From the NCBI GenBank assembly GCA_944548615.1, contig OX155961.1, positions 13,871,804 to 13,935,803 of the forward strand: 64,000 nt of DNA, given 5' to 3'. Below, in pieces: positions 53,609-63,260 of this stretch. This DNA is from Micropterix aruncella. Its lineage: Eukaryota > Arthropoda > Insecta > Lepidoptera > Micropterigidae. The translations under genes were made by a program, and so were the position numbers. Under the pieces are notes generated by a model. It did not search any database. It was not told the origin of the DNA and saw only the letters and a list, made by a program, of their open reading frames with translations. Numbering within the stretch: the first letter of the stretch is position 1; each line of letters starts with the position of its first letter.

Positions 53609-54058
53609 AACGAGGTGGTTGTTCTTCTCCTGGGCATCCTTAACAAACTAGAGAGGTTACCAAATCTTTTCATAGCTTTTGTATGAACAGGGTGTCCTAC
53701 TTTGTTTTCCGAATAATGAAGATCTAGCTTATTCCAATTATTTCAAAAAAACTAGAGGCCTACGCAGTTAACGCTAGTTCTTCAGTGTCGGAAAACAAAT
53801 TGAGAAACATCTGCGAAAATTTGACACGACTGTGTCAAAATCTAATTTTGGCTGACTAGCCGAGATTAGATTTGCGCTAAGAGCAATAAAAATAATCATG
53901 CTCGGAATCATTTTGCGCGACCGGAAACGCAACGAATAAATCCATAGTTAGGAAAGAGTTAAAGACTGAGGAAACCATTGCACGTTCCATGTGGAGCTAA
54001 GTTAATACATTGCTAGAATAAATTAATATTGATGAAACAATAAAATCCGGGATGTCTG
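53609..54058. other. Unassigned stretch with small palindromes
   Basis: CAGGGTGTCCTACTTTG near 53692 looks like one mariner-type end without a partner. AATCTAA...GGCT...AGCC...TTAGATT forms a short hairpin at 53842-53874. TTTGTTTTCCGA and TCGGAAAACAAA are an inverted pair ~80 bp apart. Confidence 0.45.
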
Positions 54059-54924
54059 TCATCCGAGAATGATAACATTACACTGTTTGCAGATGACACA
54101 TCTCTTATCTTCTGTGACAAAAATAAGGAAGCATTAATAAATAGAATTAGGTATACGATTGATCAACTCTTGATGTGGTTTAATGCTAATGAATTACGTC
54201 TAAATATTACAAAATCAAAAATAATTCCTTTTTGCTTAAGACCTGCCAATGTTGACTATTTAAATGAATTACACGACTATTTTGAAATCGACATCACAGA
54301 AGATATAAATTTTCTAGGATTAAGAATTGACAGTAAATTACAATGGAATGCGCACATCCAACAATTATCTAGTAAGCTATGTAGCTCGATATACTCTATT
54401 GAAAAAATAAGATGTCTTTGTGGTTTTGCGGCAGCCAAATCAGTATACTTTGCGTATTTTAACTCATTAATGACTTATGGACTACTGTTTTGGGGAAATG
54501 CCGCAACCAGTAAAAGAATCTTTCTTTTGCAAAAGAGAGCACTGCGCAGCATGTATCAGGTAACGACTAGGACCTCATGCAAAGAATATTTCAGCAAGGC
54601 AAGGGTAATGACTATGTATTCGGCGTTATATACCAGTGTTTAATGTATGCTAGACAACACCTCGCAGAAACTGCAATTAATTCAGACATTCACTCGCATC
54701 ATACCCGCGGTAGCTCCCTTTTATGCGTACCCCGAATACGACTGGCAAAAGTACAGAAAAGCTACTTGTATCTTAGCATTAAATTTTATAATCTACTCCC
54801 TACAAAATTTAAACAGCTGGAGGACATAAAATTGAAAAAAAACATCAAGATGCTGATAGGCCACCCTTTCTATAATCTGGCCGAATTTGAGGGCCATGAT
54901 TTTTCAAATATTGTGCCTATTTAA
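54059..54924 (+). pseudogene. LINE ORF2 C-terminal half with one frameshift
   Basis: The frame up to 54643 contains FADDTSLIFCDKN, LRLNITKSKIIPF, EDINFLGLRIDSKLQWNAH, KSVYFAYFNSLMTYGLLF, WGNAATSKRIFLLQKRALRS. A lost C near 54618 (GCGTTATATACC where copy 1 has GCGTTCATATACC) shifts the frame. The rest continues in another frame to 54924 with MYARQHLAETAINSDIHSHH and GHDFSNIVPI. Catalytic FADD is intact but the N-terminal half of the reverse transcriptase is missing. Confidence 0.85.
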
Positions 54925-55288
54925 ATTACTTAAAAAAGTATAGCCTTATTGTCTGATTATTTTATATGGTCTTATATATATATACTTTTAGTTTAAAATG
55001 CATAACGTAGATTTAATTTGATTATTTAACATTTTACTGACAATTTGAATATTACGATGAATAATTTTACTACGTATCTTTTCAAATTACTAACTACTTC
55101 AAATATTAGGCTTCTATTTCGATTATTTATATTTATAGTTTGACAATCTAGTAGTTAATTCTTGACTACCTATGTATGTTCAGTAAAGAGTAGTAACGAG
55201 ACTTACTACCTAGCACAATTATTTTGACACGTCCAAGAGCGGTCTTTAGCCGTCAATCGGACACGACGAAATTGTAATGTAATGTAAT
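54059..55288 (+). mobile_element. LINE (FWGNAATSK family) copy 3
   Basis: 5'-truncated copy beginning a few codons before the FADD box (SSENDNITLFADDTSLIF). The 3' UTR matches copies 1 and 2 and the (TGTAA)n tail ends at about 55288. It is the best template for the C-terminal part of the family in this window. Confidence 0.88.
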
Positions 55289-55320
55289 GCTCGAATGGAG
55301 ACAACGCCTTAATATATGGT

Positions 55321-55446
55321 GCCGCATATCCATCAATACCTACGCTCTGGAAGTATGATATCAGACAACATGCAGGATCAGACTGGATGAGAAGGTTCAA
55401 GGCCGGCGAACGTATAGGACTTTGGACAAGGCCTACCTCGGAATGG
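55321..55446 (+). pseudogene. CENP-B/Tc5-type HTH fragment
   Basis: A frame reading AAYPSIPTLWKYDIRQHAGS then DWMRRFKAGERIGLWTRP. It resembles the second half of the CENP-B/Tc5 DNA-binding domain of pogo-like transposases (AG.DW...F..R...L..R.P). About 42 codons and nothing catalytic. Confidence 0.4.
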
Positions 55447-55956
55447 AAGAATACAAAGGCCCCAGTGATTATGATGATAATAATGTTTTTTTGCAACTTG
55501 CGATATTATTTTAAAATCATTTAAAATGAATATTCCAGATATGAGTTGCTGAAACACAACTCATTGTAATGGCAGGATGCCTGTCCGAGCAATAAAATGG
55601 TAAACTCATTCTCAGCCAAGCAAAGTATTATGTAAATAATATTAATATATTAAATCAACGAGTGGTCCACATTAAAATCCTCGACATCGATCACACAGAG
55701 TTTCCGGGTCTGGCTACCTACATAAACTGAGCTGTAGAAAACTATGATTTTAATAATTGCGTGTCATTGCGATGGATTTAACTCATGAAAATTTTCGCTG
55801 TATAATTTTCTTCTTCTTTTTCTTTTTCTTCTTTGGATGCCTCTCCAACTATTGAAGGTTGGCAGTCAGCTCTGCATACTTATTTATGATCCATATAAAG
55901 CTGAGTATGATTTTTTGATCAATATGATTTTCTAAGATTGGAAATATAATTTGATA
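55447..55956. other. Unassigned stretch
   Basis: No gene. A pyrimidine-rich (TTC)n-like run is at 55807-55836. Confidence 0.45.
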
Positions 55957-57095
55957 GCTCAGCAGAGACTCGCTCGGCTTCACGCTGCTTTTGGTTATGA
56001 GGCACCAAGCAAGGCGACAATATATAGCAAATTTTAAGAATCCAAATGCGGTCGTGTCAACCTCAGTGGTGAATTTCGTGACGGTCGCTCGTCCACCGCT
56101 GTCAACAGCAAAAACATAGATACTTTAAGATATGCATATAGCTCAAAGCATCTATCTAGCTCAAAGCATCATCTGTTTCTATCGAAACAGACAGGCAAAT
56201 GACCTACCATGAGATTCGGGAAATCTTAGACATGAGTCCTGTACAAATAGAGTTTTCAACTACAACGGGCGAACCCGTCACCTCAGGAAGTTTTAACGAT
56301 TGTTCGCTCACTCGTCTCCCGCGAAGTGAGCGCAGAAGACTTGGACAAAAAAGTTCACCATCAAGCTTCGCCACATGCCCGTAAGAGGCCAACGCCTTAT
56401 CCGCGAGATAACCAGGTATGTTACCCAGCGGGCTTACACTCACGCCCTTACTTCCAATTGCCACCAGATTACTCCGGTCTCTCGATTGGTTACGAGTTCG
56501 AGGTCGCTTGCGCGGTCCTCTCCATTACGAAGCGATGAAACGGTGTAAACCTAATCTATCGCTGACCACGGCATCCTTTGCCCGGCTGTTCACCCAGGAT
56601 CGGGTAGCCGATGGTCGTTTCAAGAGCAGTCGCCGTAAGGTCTGCAACCACCCCCGCTCTATAGGAAACAGTACTGCTTCCAGACTCCCCAACTGTTAGT
56701 CAGAGTGCACAATTGATTGGCTTACGCCGCACGGTGCGCAGACCGTCCAGGAGCGCCAGAAGGTTGACTCCTAGGGGAAACTAGCCTTAAGGCCAGAGTC
56801 CTGCCCAGGCTCGCACTTCATGCATGGAGGCCGCCGGATAAGTGTTGACCCGTGAGTGTGACCAACCCTGAACAGAATGGGTCTTCGTGGCCAGCTCAGC
56901 AAGGGCCCATTAGCTCCCGGTGTGTACCGGCCATGAGTCTGGTACAATCAATCCTACACAAACATTTAACTGAGAGAAAGCTGTGATCGCGGTGGATCCC
57001 ACACAATTTGACTGAGGCTAAAAAAACTCGGCGCGTCACATTGTGCAATGCCATTGTGGCGACGAGTAGCAGCACCCTTTCTACGCCAATCCTTG
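55957..57095 (+). pseudogene. Mariner transposase remnant, split by family R copy G
   Basis: The left part (55957-56246) includes RLARLHAAFGYEAPSKATIY, NLSGEFRDGRSSTAVNSKNI and, in another frame, TDRQMTYHEIREILDMSPVQ. The right part (56932-57095) includes QSILHKHLTERKL, a TGA in place of a Cys codon, SRWIPHNLTEAKKTRRVTLC. These are successive blocks of the mariner N-terminal DNA-binding region. The two parts join exactly at the point where family R is inserted. Stops and frame changes show that the gene was already dead or died since. The catalytic domain does not follow. Confidence 0.82.
56247..56931 (+). mobile_element. Family R copy G, best-defined copy (685 bp)
   Basis: The ends are fixed by a 16-bp target duplication: CATGAGTCCTGTACAA (56231-56246) and CATGAGTCTGGTACAA (56932-56947), two mismatches. 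It starts ATAGAGTTTTCAACTACAAC and ends TAGCTCCCGGTGTGTACCGG. A near-5' hairpin ACGGG-CGAA-CCCGT lies at 56266-56279. There is no A-rich tail. A frame at 56480-56700 (GPLHYEAMKRCKPNLSLTTA and on) is shared with copy D, but I recognise no domain. A target duplication of this length fits target-primed reverse transcription, so I call it a retroposon. Confidence 0.78.
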
Positions 57096-57149
57096 ACACT
57101 TCCACACCATGCTTACTAAATTCAATTAATCAAATTCAAATTAGGCGCG

Positions 57150-58075
57150 GAACCTGATGAGTATAGGCCCCAGGGCATACAACAAATTGGATGAGTCTAT
57201 AAGAAACGTACACGATAAAGGCCAATTCAAAAAACGATGTCACAGGTGGCTCATTAATGAAGGTCGGCATGTCAGCCACCAAATTTTTGACCCTAATATG
57301 TAGATTTATTTAATTTAATAATATTGTATTTTATTTATTTAATATTATTTTTTTTAATATTTTTTTTATCGCTATTGATGGGTCTTTATTATTATTTATA
57401 TTATTTTTTAATTCGATTACATTCAAAATTGTATTATAACTAGTAATATGCACATTTTATGTATAATTTGATTTAATTTATCGACATATTTTTAATTTTT
57501 TATCGTATAATTTAATAATTTATCGACATACTATTTCAATTTGATAATCCTCTGACCATTTCAATTTGATTTTTTGACTATTTATTATAATTCCTTTTTC
57601 CACCTATAATTATTTCAATTTATTTTACTGTTCATTGCAATTCCTATTTATTATTTACCTTTTTCGTATTTTTTAAATTAATTTTATTGTGTTTTATGAT
57701 AGGTATTTTACAAATATAATTTGCAGACTGACGACTGACAGACGCATTGAAATATCAATGTCCTAGTTTTTAGAGTAATGATTAATTTCTACATACATTG
57801 TTTATTGCCTTAAGTTAAGTCCTAATATTATTAGATACTATTTTTATATATTTTTTCTCTTTTAACATATGTAGTTTAAAGTATGCACAAGCCACTATTT
57901 TCTTGGTACGCTTGTCTTAGTACGGGCCTAGGCCTAGTTAGGTAGCGTTGATCTAAAGATGGACTAGGCTGCGGTACTCTCTTTTTCGCTACTATTTACA
58001 ACGGCGCCTCTAATGATAATATGTAATGTACTGTAGTTTTAAAAATGCGTATTTCTTTAACTAAATAAATAAACG
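57150..58075 (+). mobile_element. LINE 3' end
   Basis: A short coding end at 57160-57303 reads APRAYNKLDESIRNVHDKGQ, FKKRCHRWLINEG, then a stop after FDPNM. P-R-x-Y-N-x-L...FK..C..WL is the CR1/jockey ORF2 C-terminus. An AT-rich 3' UTR runs to an (AAAT)n tail near 58060-58073. Confidence 0.6.
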
Positions 58076-58378
58076 TAGTAATAGGCTACGAAATATGGAT
58101 TTACAGATACGACTCGAAACAGCATCGCTTCTTTTATTTTAAATGAGTGCGCAACAAAAAAGGATTGTAACGTTTTCAGGGTTCATCTCTTATATGTATA
58201 TTTTCCGTGTTCTATTCCACCATAACTTCAAAACGCTTGAATTAATTTAGACGCGTATAGTATTGTTAGAATCGTTATGTAATCACGAATAGCGTAGGGT
58301 ACATTAACTTCCAAATACCAAGTACGTAGTTGTCAAAATGTCCAAATGTCGATAAATTAAAATAAATTTATTATGTTT

Positions 58379-59011
58379 GAATCGCGTAATTCAGAAATAA
58401 CATAAGTCAAGCATGCATAATTTTTCAGGAGAGATAAAAAACTGGTTCTACAAAAATCCTTCTAAACTATGTTAACTTTCTTTACTACTTGTTTGTTTAT
58501 GTCATAACACAATGTTTTTCGATTAAAAAGATAATTTTATTGAATGTAAGTACCTGAAAAATGCCTCTAAAGCCTGTGGACTTATGGAGTTTCTAAAACA
58601 CATGAAAAAAGCTACCTAAAAAAACTTATTTATCACAACCTTTTCTTTTCTTTGGTGGTACCTCGTAGCTGGAGTCACTTGCTTCATCCATTATTGCAAT
58701 TTTATCACAATAAAACTCACAAAAATTATTCAGACACAAACCTGCTCGATTAAATTGTCAAACTAACTTCAAATCTCAATACAAGAAGGTGACAGTGAAA
58801 GTTCAGTGTTGCCAGACATGTATTACAGAAACCCCATAAGTCCGTGATTTAAGGGGTTTTTAAAATACACGCAGTTTTCGTCGTGCCGCTGCTGCTTCCC
58901 TATTGCAGTGACTTATGTGGTTTCTCGTGTACTTGTGAGATTACATACAAACTACACTAAAATGCAAAAAAACCATTTTGTGAAAAAACGTGTTTCTGAA
59001 TTACGCGATTC
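58379..59011. mobile_element. Non-autonomous TIR element with 4-bp TSD (GTTT)
   Basis: Perfect 19-bp inverted ends GAATCGCGTAATTCAGAAA. GTTT lies on both sides (58375-58378 and 59012-59015), and the uninterrupted family M copies carry GTTT once at this place, which proves the duplication. Inside, GACTTATGNGGTTTCT occurs at 58579-58594, 58827-58842 (reverse) and 58910-58925. A 21-residue ORF is on the minus strand. No transposase domain. The 4-bp duplication and GAAT start are shared with the element at 51998-53604. Confidence 0.88.
58626..58691 (-). CDS. Short ORF, possible transposase exon 1
   Basis: 22 codons with stop, starting MDEASDSSYEVPPKKRKG. The acidic-serine start followed by a basic P-P-K-K-R-K cluster looks like a nuclear localisation signal at a transposase N-terminus. 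A possible splice donor (AAAAG/GTTGTG) follows the basic cluster. I read it as the remaining first exon of a deleted parent element. This is inference from a very short frame. Confidence 0.4.
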   Translation of the reverse strand: MDEASDSSYEVPPKKRKGCDK

Positions 59012-59214
59012 GTTTAGTATCAAATGAAAGATCTGATTGAGTTCTTACTGGAAATATACAGTGTATCTATTAGGATAAATACATCAACCACAAATGTTTC
59101 ATAAAAAACTGTAATAACAATTATTATAAATACAATACTTTATTTACTGTAACGGACGTGTTTATTAGTCTGTTTAATATGTTTACTTCTTAGGAAAATT
59201 GGACTTCTGGCTAC

Positions 59215-59485
59215 TGTTGCTTTGTAGAATCATCGTAGCCTGTTATCGGATTGGTACACGACCAATTGCTTGCCGAAGCTATTTGCAAACTCCGTAATAG
59301 CAACCGTAAACGCTACATTATCTTGCATCATGACAAAGCTATCTCTCACACACAATCTAACAGACAATCAAATTTTCGAAGGTGAAAAAGGTGGAACTCA
59401 TGTGGTCAACTACTTTCACCGCTAGAAGAGGCTGTCGAAGATTTTGAAAAATATATTTCCTATGTCACTAGGGAGGAGTAAAGAA
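59215..59485 (+). pseudogene. Mariner transposase C-terminal pieces
   Basis: The first piece reads LLAEAICKLRNSNRKRYIIL, HHDKAISHT, matching the mariner block around the second catalytic Asp (HHDNA..HT). After a stop and a deletion the last piece reads PLEEAVEDFEKYISYVTREE before TAA, matching the mariner C-terminus (SPEEAV..F..YI). The region with the third Asp is gone. Lies between two family M copies. Confidence 0.75.
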
Positions 59486-59524
59486 AAATTAATTTAAACA
59501 CATGAAATAATAAAAAAAATAAAA

Positions 59525-59855
59525 ACACGACTGCCGGTACCAAAAGCAAAAAATTAAAAATATTAGAAACAATTTGTTCGTGCAGAAAAGCTATATATTT
59601 TCAGAATGTACTGAATCAGACCTTTTATTTGATACTAAACACGATATATTTATATTAATTTATTAACTTTTGGACCTTAAGAAAATTATTTATTAGACCT
59701 TTGGATAGTTAGTCGGGATGACATAACGATTTTAACAATACCGCAAACTTTGAAATCAGGTCAAGCGTTTAAAAGTTATGGTGAAATAAAGAAACGGAAA
59801 ATATCCATACATGAACCCTGAACACACTACACTCCTTTTTGTTGGGCAGTCGTGT
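59525..59855 (-). mobile_element. Family M copy, compact and complete-looking
   Basis: The plus strand begins CACGACTGCCGGTACC and ends TTGTTGGGCAGTCGTGTG, so the termini are ACACGACTGCC in inverted orientation. All family blocks are present in reverse (CCATACATGAACCCTGAACA, TTTTAAAAGTTATGGTG-like, ATACTAAACACGATATATTT). About 331 bp. No convincing target duplication. Confidence 0.82.
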
Positions 59856-60480
59856 GAAAACGGTGTTGAAGCCCACGGAGAATATTTTGATCAAAAATCA
59901 ATTAATTTATTGTATTTAACGCTGTATTTTCTTCTTATGCATTCCAGAAACTTTTAGTTCGGCTAGCGTATAAGCCATTATTTCAAAAACTACAAGGGTT
60001 GTATATAATAGTATCGAAATACATTTAAAAAACATTAAAAAAAATCAATGAAGCCGTTTTTTGTAATATCTTTTATTTGCTCACTTGACCATGGATTTTA
60101 TATCCTGACTACTTGGAATTTATTTGGGATTTTGTGAAAATGGGATAAAGACGAAATTCTTAAAGTTGGTGAAATATTATTATAGGACTGGACTGTTACA
60201 AGGGCACCAGCTCTTAAATGTTGATAAATTTAAAAATATAAAAGCGTGTCTGCCAATGAATAAAATTCTATATTAGAAACAAATTATACAAAAAAAAATA
60301 ATTTCACGAATATTTAAAAAATAACGGGTCCAGTAAGCCACGTCATAATAGGATTAAATCACAGATTTTCATTTTCATTTTATTCTCATTTTATATAATA
60401 ATTACGTTTTTTTTTTTTTTTTTTTACTAATTTTTAATTTTTGTAATTAAGTTTAACGATGTAACTCGATATATTAATTA
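59856..60480. other. Unassigned AT-rich DNA
   Basis: No gene. A T-run is at about 60405-60425. Confidence 0.4.
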
Positions 60481-60731
60481 CTAGCTGACCCGTGCCCTAA
60501 CTAACTTTTCACTTGTGATGAAATTATGAGTGTGGTTCGGTTAGTACTGAGTGCTATGATTTATTTCCTGACTGCCAAAAGAAGGGTTATATTTTTACTG
60601 CATATGTATATATGTATTTGCATGCCAATTTGACTATATTACCGTTATTTGTGAGTGTCAGTAGATCCAGAGATTACTTCCTACAACCTCACAAACTCAC
60701 AAACTTTACCTCTTTATAATATTAGTATAGA
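60481..60731 (-). mobile_element. Lep1-type Helitron, minus strand, 251 bp
   Basis: On the minus strand it starts TCTATACTAATATTATAAAG and ends GGCACGGGTCAGCTAG. Flanks are A at the 5' end and T at the 3' end, as Helitrons require. No coding sequence. Confidence 0.85.
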
Positions 60732-60956
60732 TAGATTACGACACGGTCGCGGTTTCATACCTATGTCGTATTATCTCTTTAACTATTTATGCACTTGAGA
60801 CGATAAATTTACTTATTTTGATAAGAATTTATAATTGTTGATAATATAACCAATAAACATAACCTAACGATTTAAATTATTTTTTCAATACTAAATACTA
60901 CTTTATGTGACTTTTTGTGACTGCAACTTTTCTCTAGAACTTAATCATATATCTCT

Positions 60957-61204
60957 CATCGTTAAGGCAGCGTTAGTTAGAAACGTTTTCGTTCAACCGT
61001 TTTTTCTCCGACTTACTTTGCAAATCCGACTACCACGAAAAAGTCTTTTCATTTTTTGGATTAATATATAGCCTATGACACTCACAAATAACGTGGCTTT
61101 CTATTCTTAAAAGAATTTTCAATCGGTTTAAAATCGGTTCAGTAGATCCAGAGATTACTTCCTACAACCTCACAAACTTTAGCTCTTTATAATATTAGTA
61201 TAGA
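60957..61204 (-). mobile_element. Partial Lep1-type Helitron, minus strand
   Basis: The 5' end (TCTATACTAATATTATAAAG, at 61204) and the next ~70 bp match the copy at 60481-60731 (shared AGGTTGTAGGAAGTAATCTC). The interior resembles the Helitron at 46939-47703 (AGTCGGAGAAAA, TAGGCTATAT). A 3' CTAG end is not found, so the left limit is approximate. Confidence 0.65.
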
Positions 61205-61439
61205 TATATAATTACGATTATATAAATAAAGATATAGTAATTATGATTATCTAAATACTAGCTAATTGTGCATATTTTTTTTCATGGTTTATATTTGCAA
61301 TTTTACTGTCCAGTTTGTAAGAATTAATAATAAATCTTAGTGTATACATCCTCTCAAATTTTCCATATTTTTCTTTACTTGGTTTTTTTTAATTTTGGTT
61401 CATACATATAATATATTTACAACAATTGAAATATCCGCC
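61205..61439. other. Unassigned AT-rich stretch
   Basis: No gene seen. Confidence 0.4.
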
Positions 61440-61605
61440 TTAGAACAGGCTACTGCCTAGTTAGGTGACATCACTAGCGACAGTTTCTGGCATAACATGT
61501 TATAAGGTGTTTGCTACTGGATTTTTGTATATGACATTGTAATTGTATAGTTTAATTTACTGTAAATGATTGTGAATTACCAAATAAATAAATAAATAAA
61601 AATAA
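61440..61605 (+). mobile_element. LINE 3' UTR end with (AAAT)n tail
   Basis: GCCTAGTTAGGTGACATCAC, then an AT-rich run and AAATAAATAAATAAAT. The GCCTAGTTAGGT block is also in the LINE UTR at about 57930 (GGCCTAGTTAGGTAGCG). Confidence 0.5.
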
Positions 61606-61867
61606 AAACCTCATACTCTTTCTTTACGTATACTGTGCCCCAGTGACACGCGTGGCATACTTTAGAAACCTCTGCACTAGAATCTATCACCTACTTCAAA
61701 TAATGGTATATTTTTATAGCGAAAATATATTAAGTTTTCTGTCTTAGATGAGATATTTCAAGCACACTTGCGGTTTGAACAGCCGGGGTCGCGTGCCCCA
61801 GTTCAAGCCGCGAACTCGTAATCGGTGTCAACGAGACTTTAAAATGAAGGCGAATATTCCAATATCG
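61606..61867. other. Unassigned stretch with a small hairpin
   Basis: GCGGTTTGAAC and GTTCAAGCCGC form an imperfect stem around CGGGG/CCCC at about 61769-61812. No gene. Confidence 0.5.
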
Positions 61868-62005
61868 CATATCGACAACTGAATGATATCATCGGCATAA
61901 AATATAGCGACGTCGATTATATTATTATGTCTTTTAAGGTGCCTCGCGATCTCTATACTCCTCTCCGGGTTTCTCTCGATATATGTTTGTGCTAATATCA
62001 GATTC
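61868..62005 (-). pseudogene. Reverse transcriptase fragment with YADD box
   Basis: The minus-strand frame reads IERNPERSIEIARHLKRHNN then IIDVAIFYADDIIQLSICD. Y-A-D-D with a hydrophobic run before it is motif C of reverse transcriptases. Only about 45 codons; the element type is unknown. Confidence 0.42.
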
Positions 62006-62054
62006 GTGATGCGGCTTTTTATTTTTTATTTATTTAATTTAACAACGAATCAGA

Positions 62055-62620
62055 GGCCAAAGCCTTACGGCGAGGCACCGGGAAAGGTACCCAGCTGGCA
62101 GCATCGCCCCCTGACTGCCAGTTAGGAAGGATATCTCCGTCTGGAATTAACCTACAGGATACCTCCTGCCTCCCGACTGGTTACAGGATCGAGGTCGCTT
62201 GCGCGGTCCTTTCTCTTATGTAGCAGTGATGCGGTATCTACCGAATCTATCGCGGACTACAGCATCCTTTGCCCGGCTGTTCACCCGGGTTTGGGTCACC
62301 GAATGGTCGTTTCTAGATCAGTTGCCGTAAGGTTAACAACTACCACAGCTCTATAGGAAACATTACTATTTCCAGACTCCCCCGCCTGTTAGTCTGAATG
62401 CACAATAGATTGGCTGAGAAAGCACGGTACGCGAACCGTCCAGGAGCGCGCAAAGGTTGACTCCTAGGAGAGACTGGCCCGCAGGCCAGAGTCCTACCCG
62501 GGCTCGCACTTCTGCATGGAGGCCGTCGAATGGGTGTTGACCCGTGCGTTTGACCGACCCTTTACAACTGGGTCTTAGTGGCCAAACTGCAACAGGGCCA
62601 ATTAGCTCCCAGGTTTATAC
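62055..62620 (+). mobile_element. Family R copy H
   Basis: Begins inside the family at GCCAAAGCCTTACGGCGAGG. Blocks in order: ATCGAGGTCGCTTGCGCGGT, CATCCTTTGCCCGGCTGTTC, CCAGACTCCCCCGCCTGTTA, CCGTCCAGGAGCGCGC, and the 3' end CCAATTAGCTCCCAGG. The 5' ~130 bp are missing. Confidence 0.8.
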
Positions 62621-62699
62621 ATACAATATTTAATCGAGTTAAGATATTCTCGAGTATCTCTTGCCGCATCTGCAATACGAACTGACACCGGAAATAAGA

Positions 62700-63260
62700 A
62701 CCTTCAGTTGGCGGTGTCGACCACAACTGGCGAACCCGTCATATCAGGCTGTTATAACGATATGTGATCGTTCTTCCAGCCGTGGGATGAGCGCAGAAGA
62801 CTTTGGGACGATACAAACCTACCGTCCAGCAAAGCCACGAACCCGCTAGAGTACAACACCTTACGGCGAGACACTAGGAAGGTAATCCAGTGAGGCCACT
62901 TCACCTCCTGGCTACCAGTTTTGGCAGGATATCTCCATCTGGAATGACCCTTCAGGACCCGACTGGTTTGGTGACCGAAGCCGCTTACGCGGCCTCTACC
63001 TGCCGTAAATATTCAGTTTGAATCTATCGCGGACCAAAGGAATCTTTTGGCTGGCTCTGAATTCAGGATCAGGTAGCCTAATGGTCAATTTAAGAGTGGT
63101 TGACAACAGGTCTACATCCGCCCCCGCTGCTTGTGAGTATATTTCCATAGTCCCTAAACTCCTTCAGCAATTAGTCAGAGTGCACAACCGATTGGCGTCG
63201 CCGAACAGTGCCCAAACCGTCCAGTAGCGCCGGAAGGCAATCCCCCAGGAGAATATTAGG
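62700..63260 (+). mobile_element. Family R copy I
   Basis: A direct neighbour of copy H. It begins GTGTCGACCACAACTGGCGA and GAACCCGTCATATCAGG, then GAGCGCAGAAGACTTTGGGA, GAAGCCGCTTACGCGGCCTC, and TCAGAGTGCACAACCGATTG, ending near CCCCCAGGAGAATATTAGG. More diverged than H, and its last ~120 bp appear missing. Confidence 0.75.

Larger units (their letters stand above)
58150..59166 (+). mobile_element. Family M copy interrupted by a 633-bp element
   Basis: Left part 58150-58378: TTTTCAGGGTTCATCTC, CCATAACTTCAAAACGCTTG. Right part 59012-59166: GTTTAGTATCAAATGAAAGA, TTTACTGTAACGGACGTGTT. The split lies in the TATCGTGTTTAGT block of the family. Confidence 0.8.

Noticed and set aside
53690..53720. 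CAGGGTGTCC as a second mariner-type element end
   Set aside because: No partner end and no TA-flanked opposite terminus could be found nearby.
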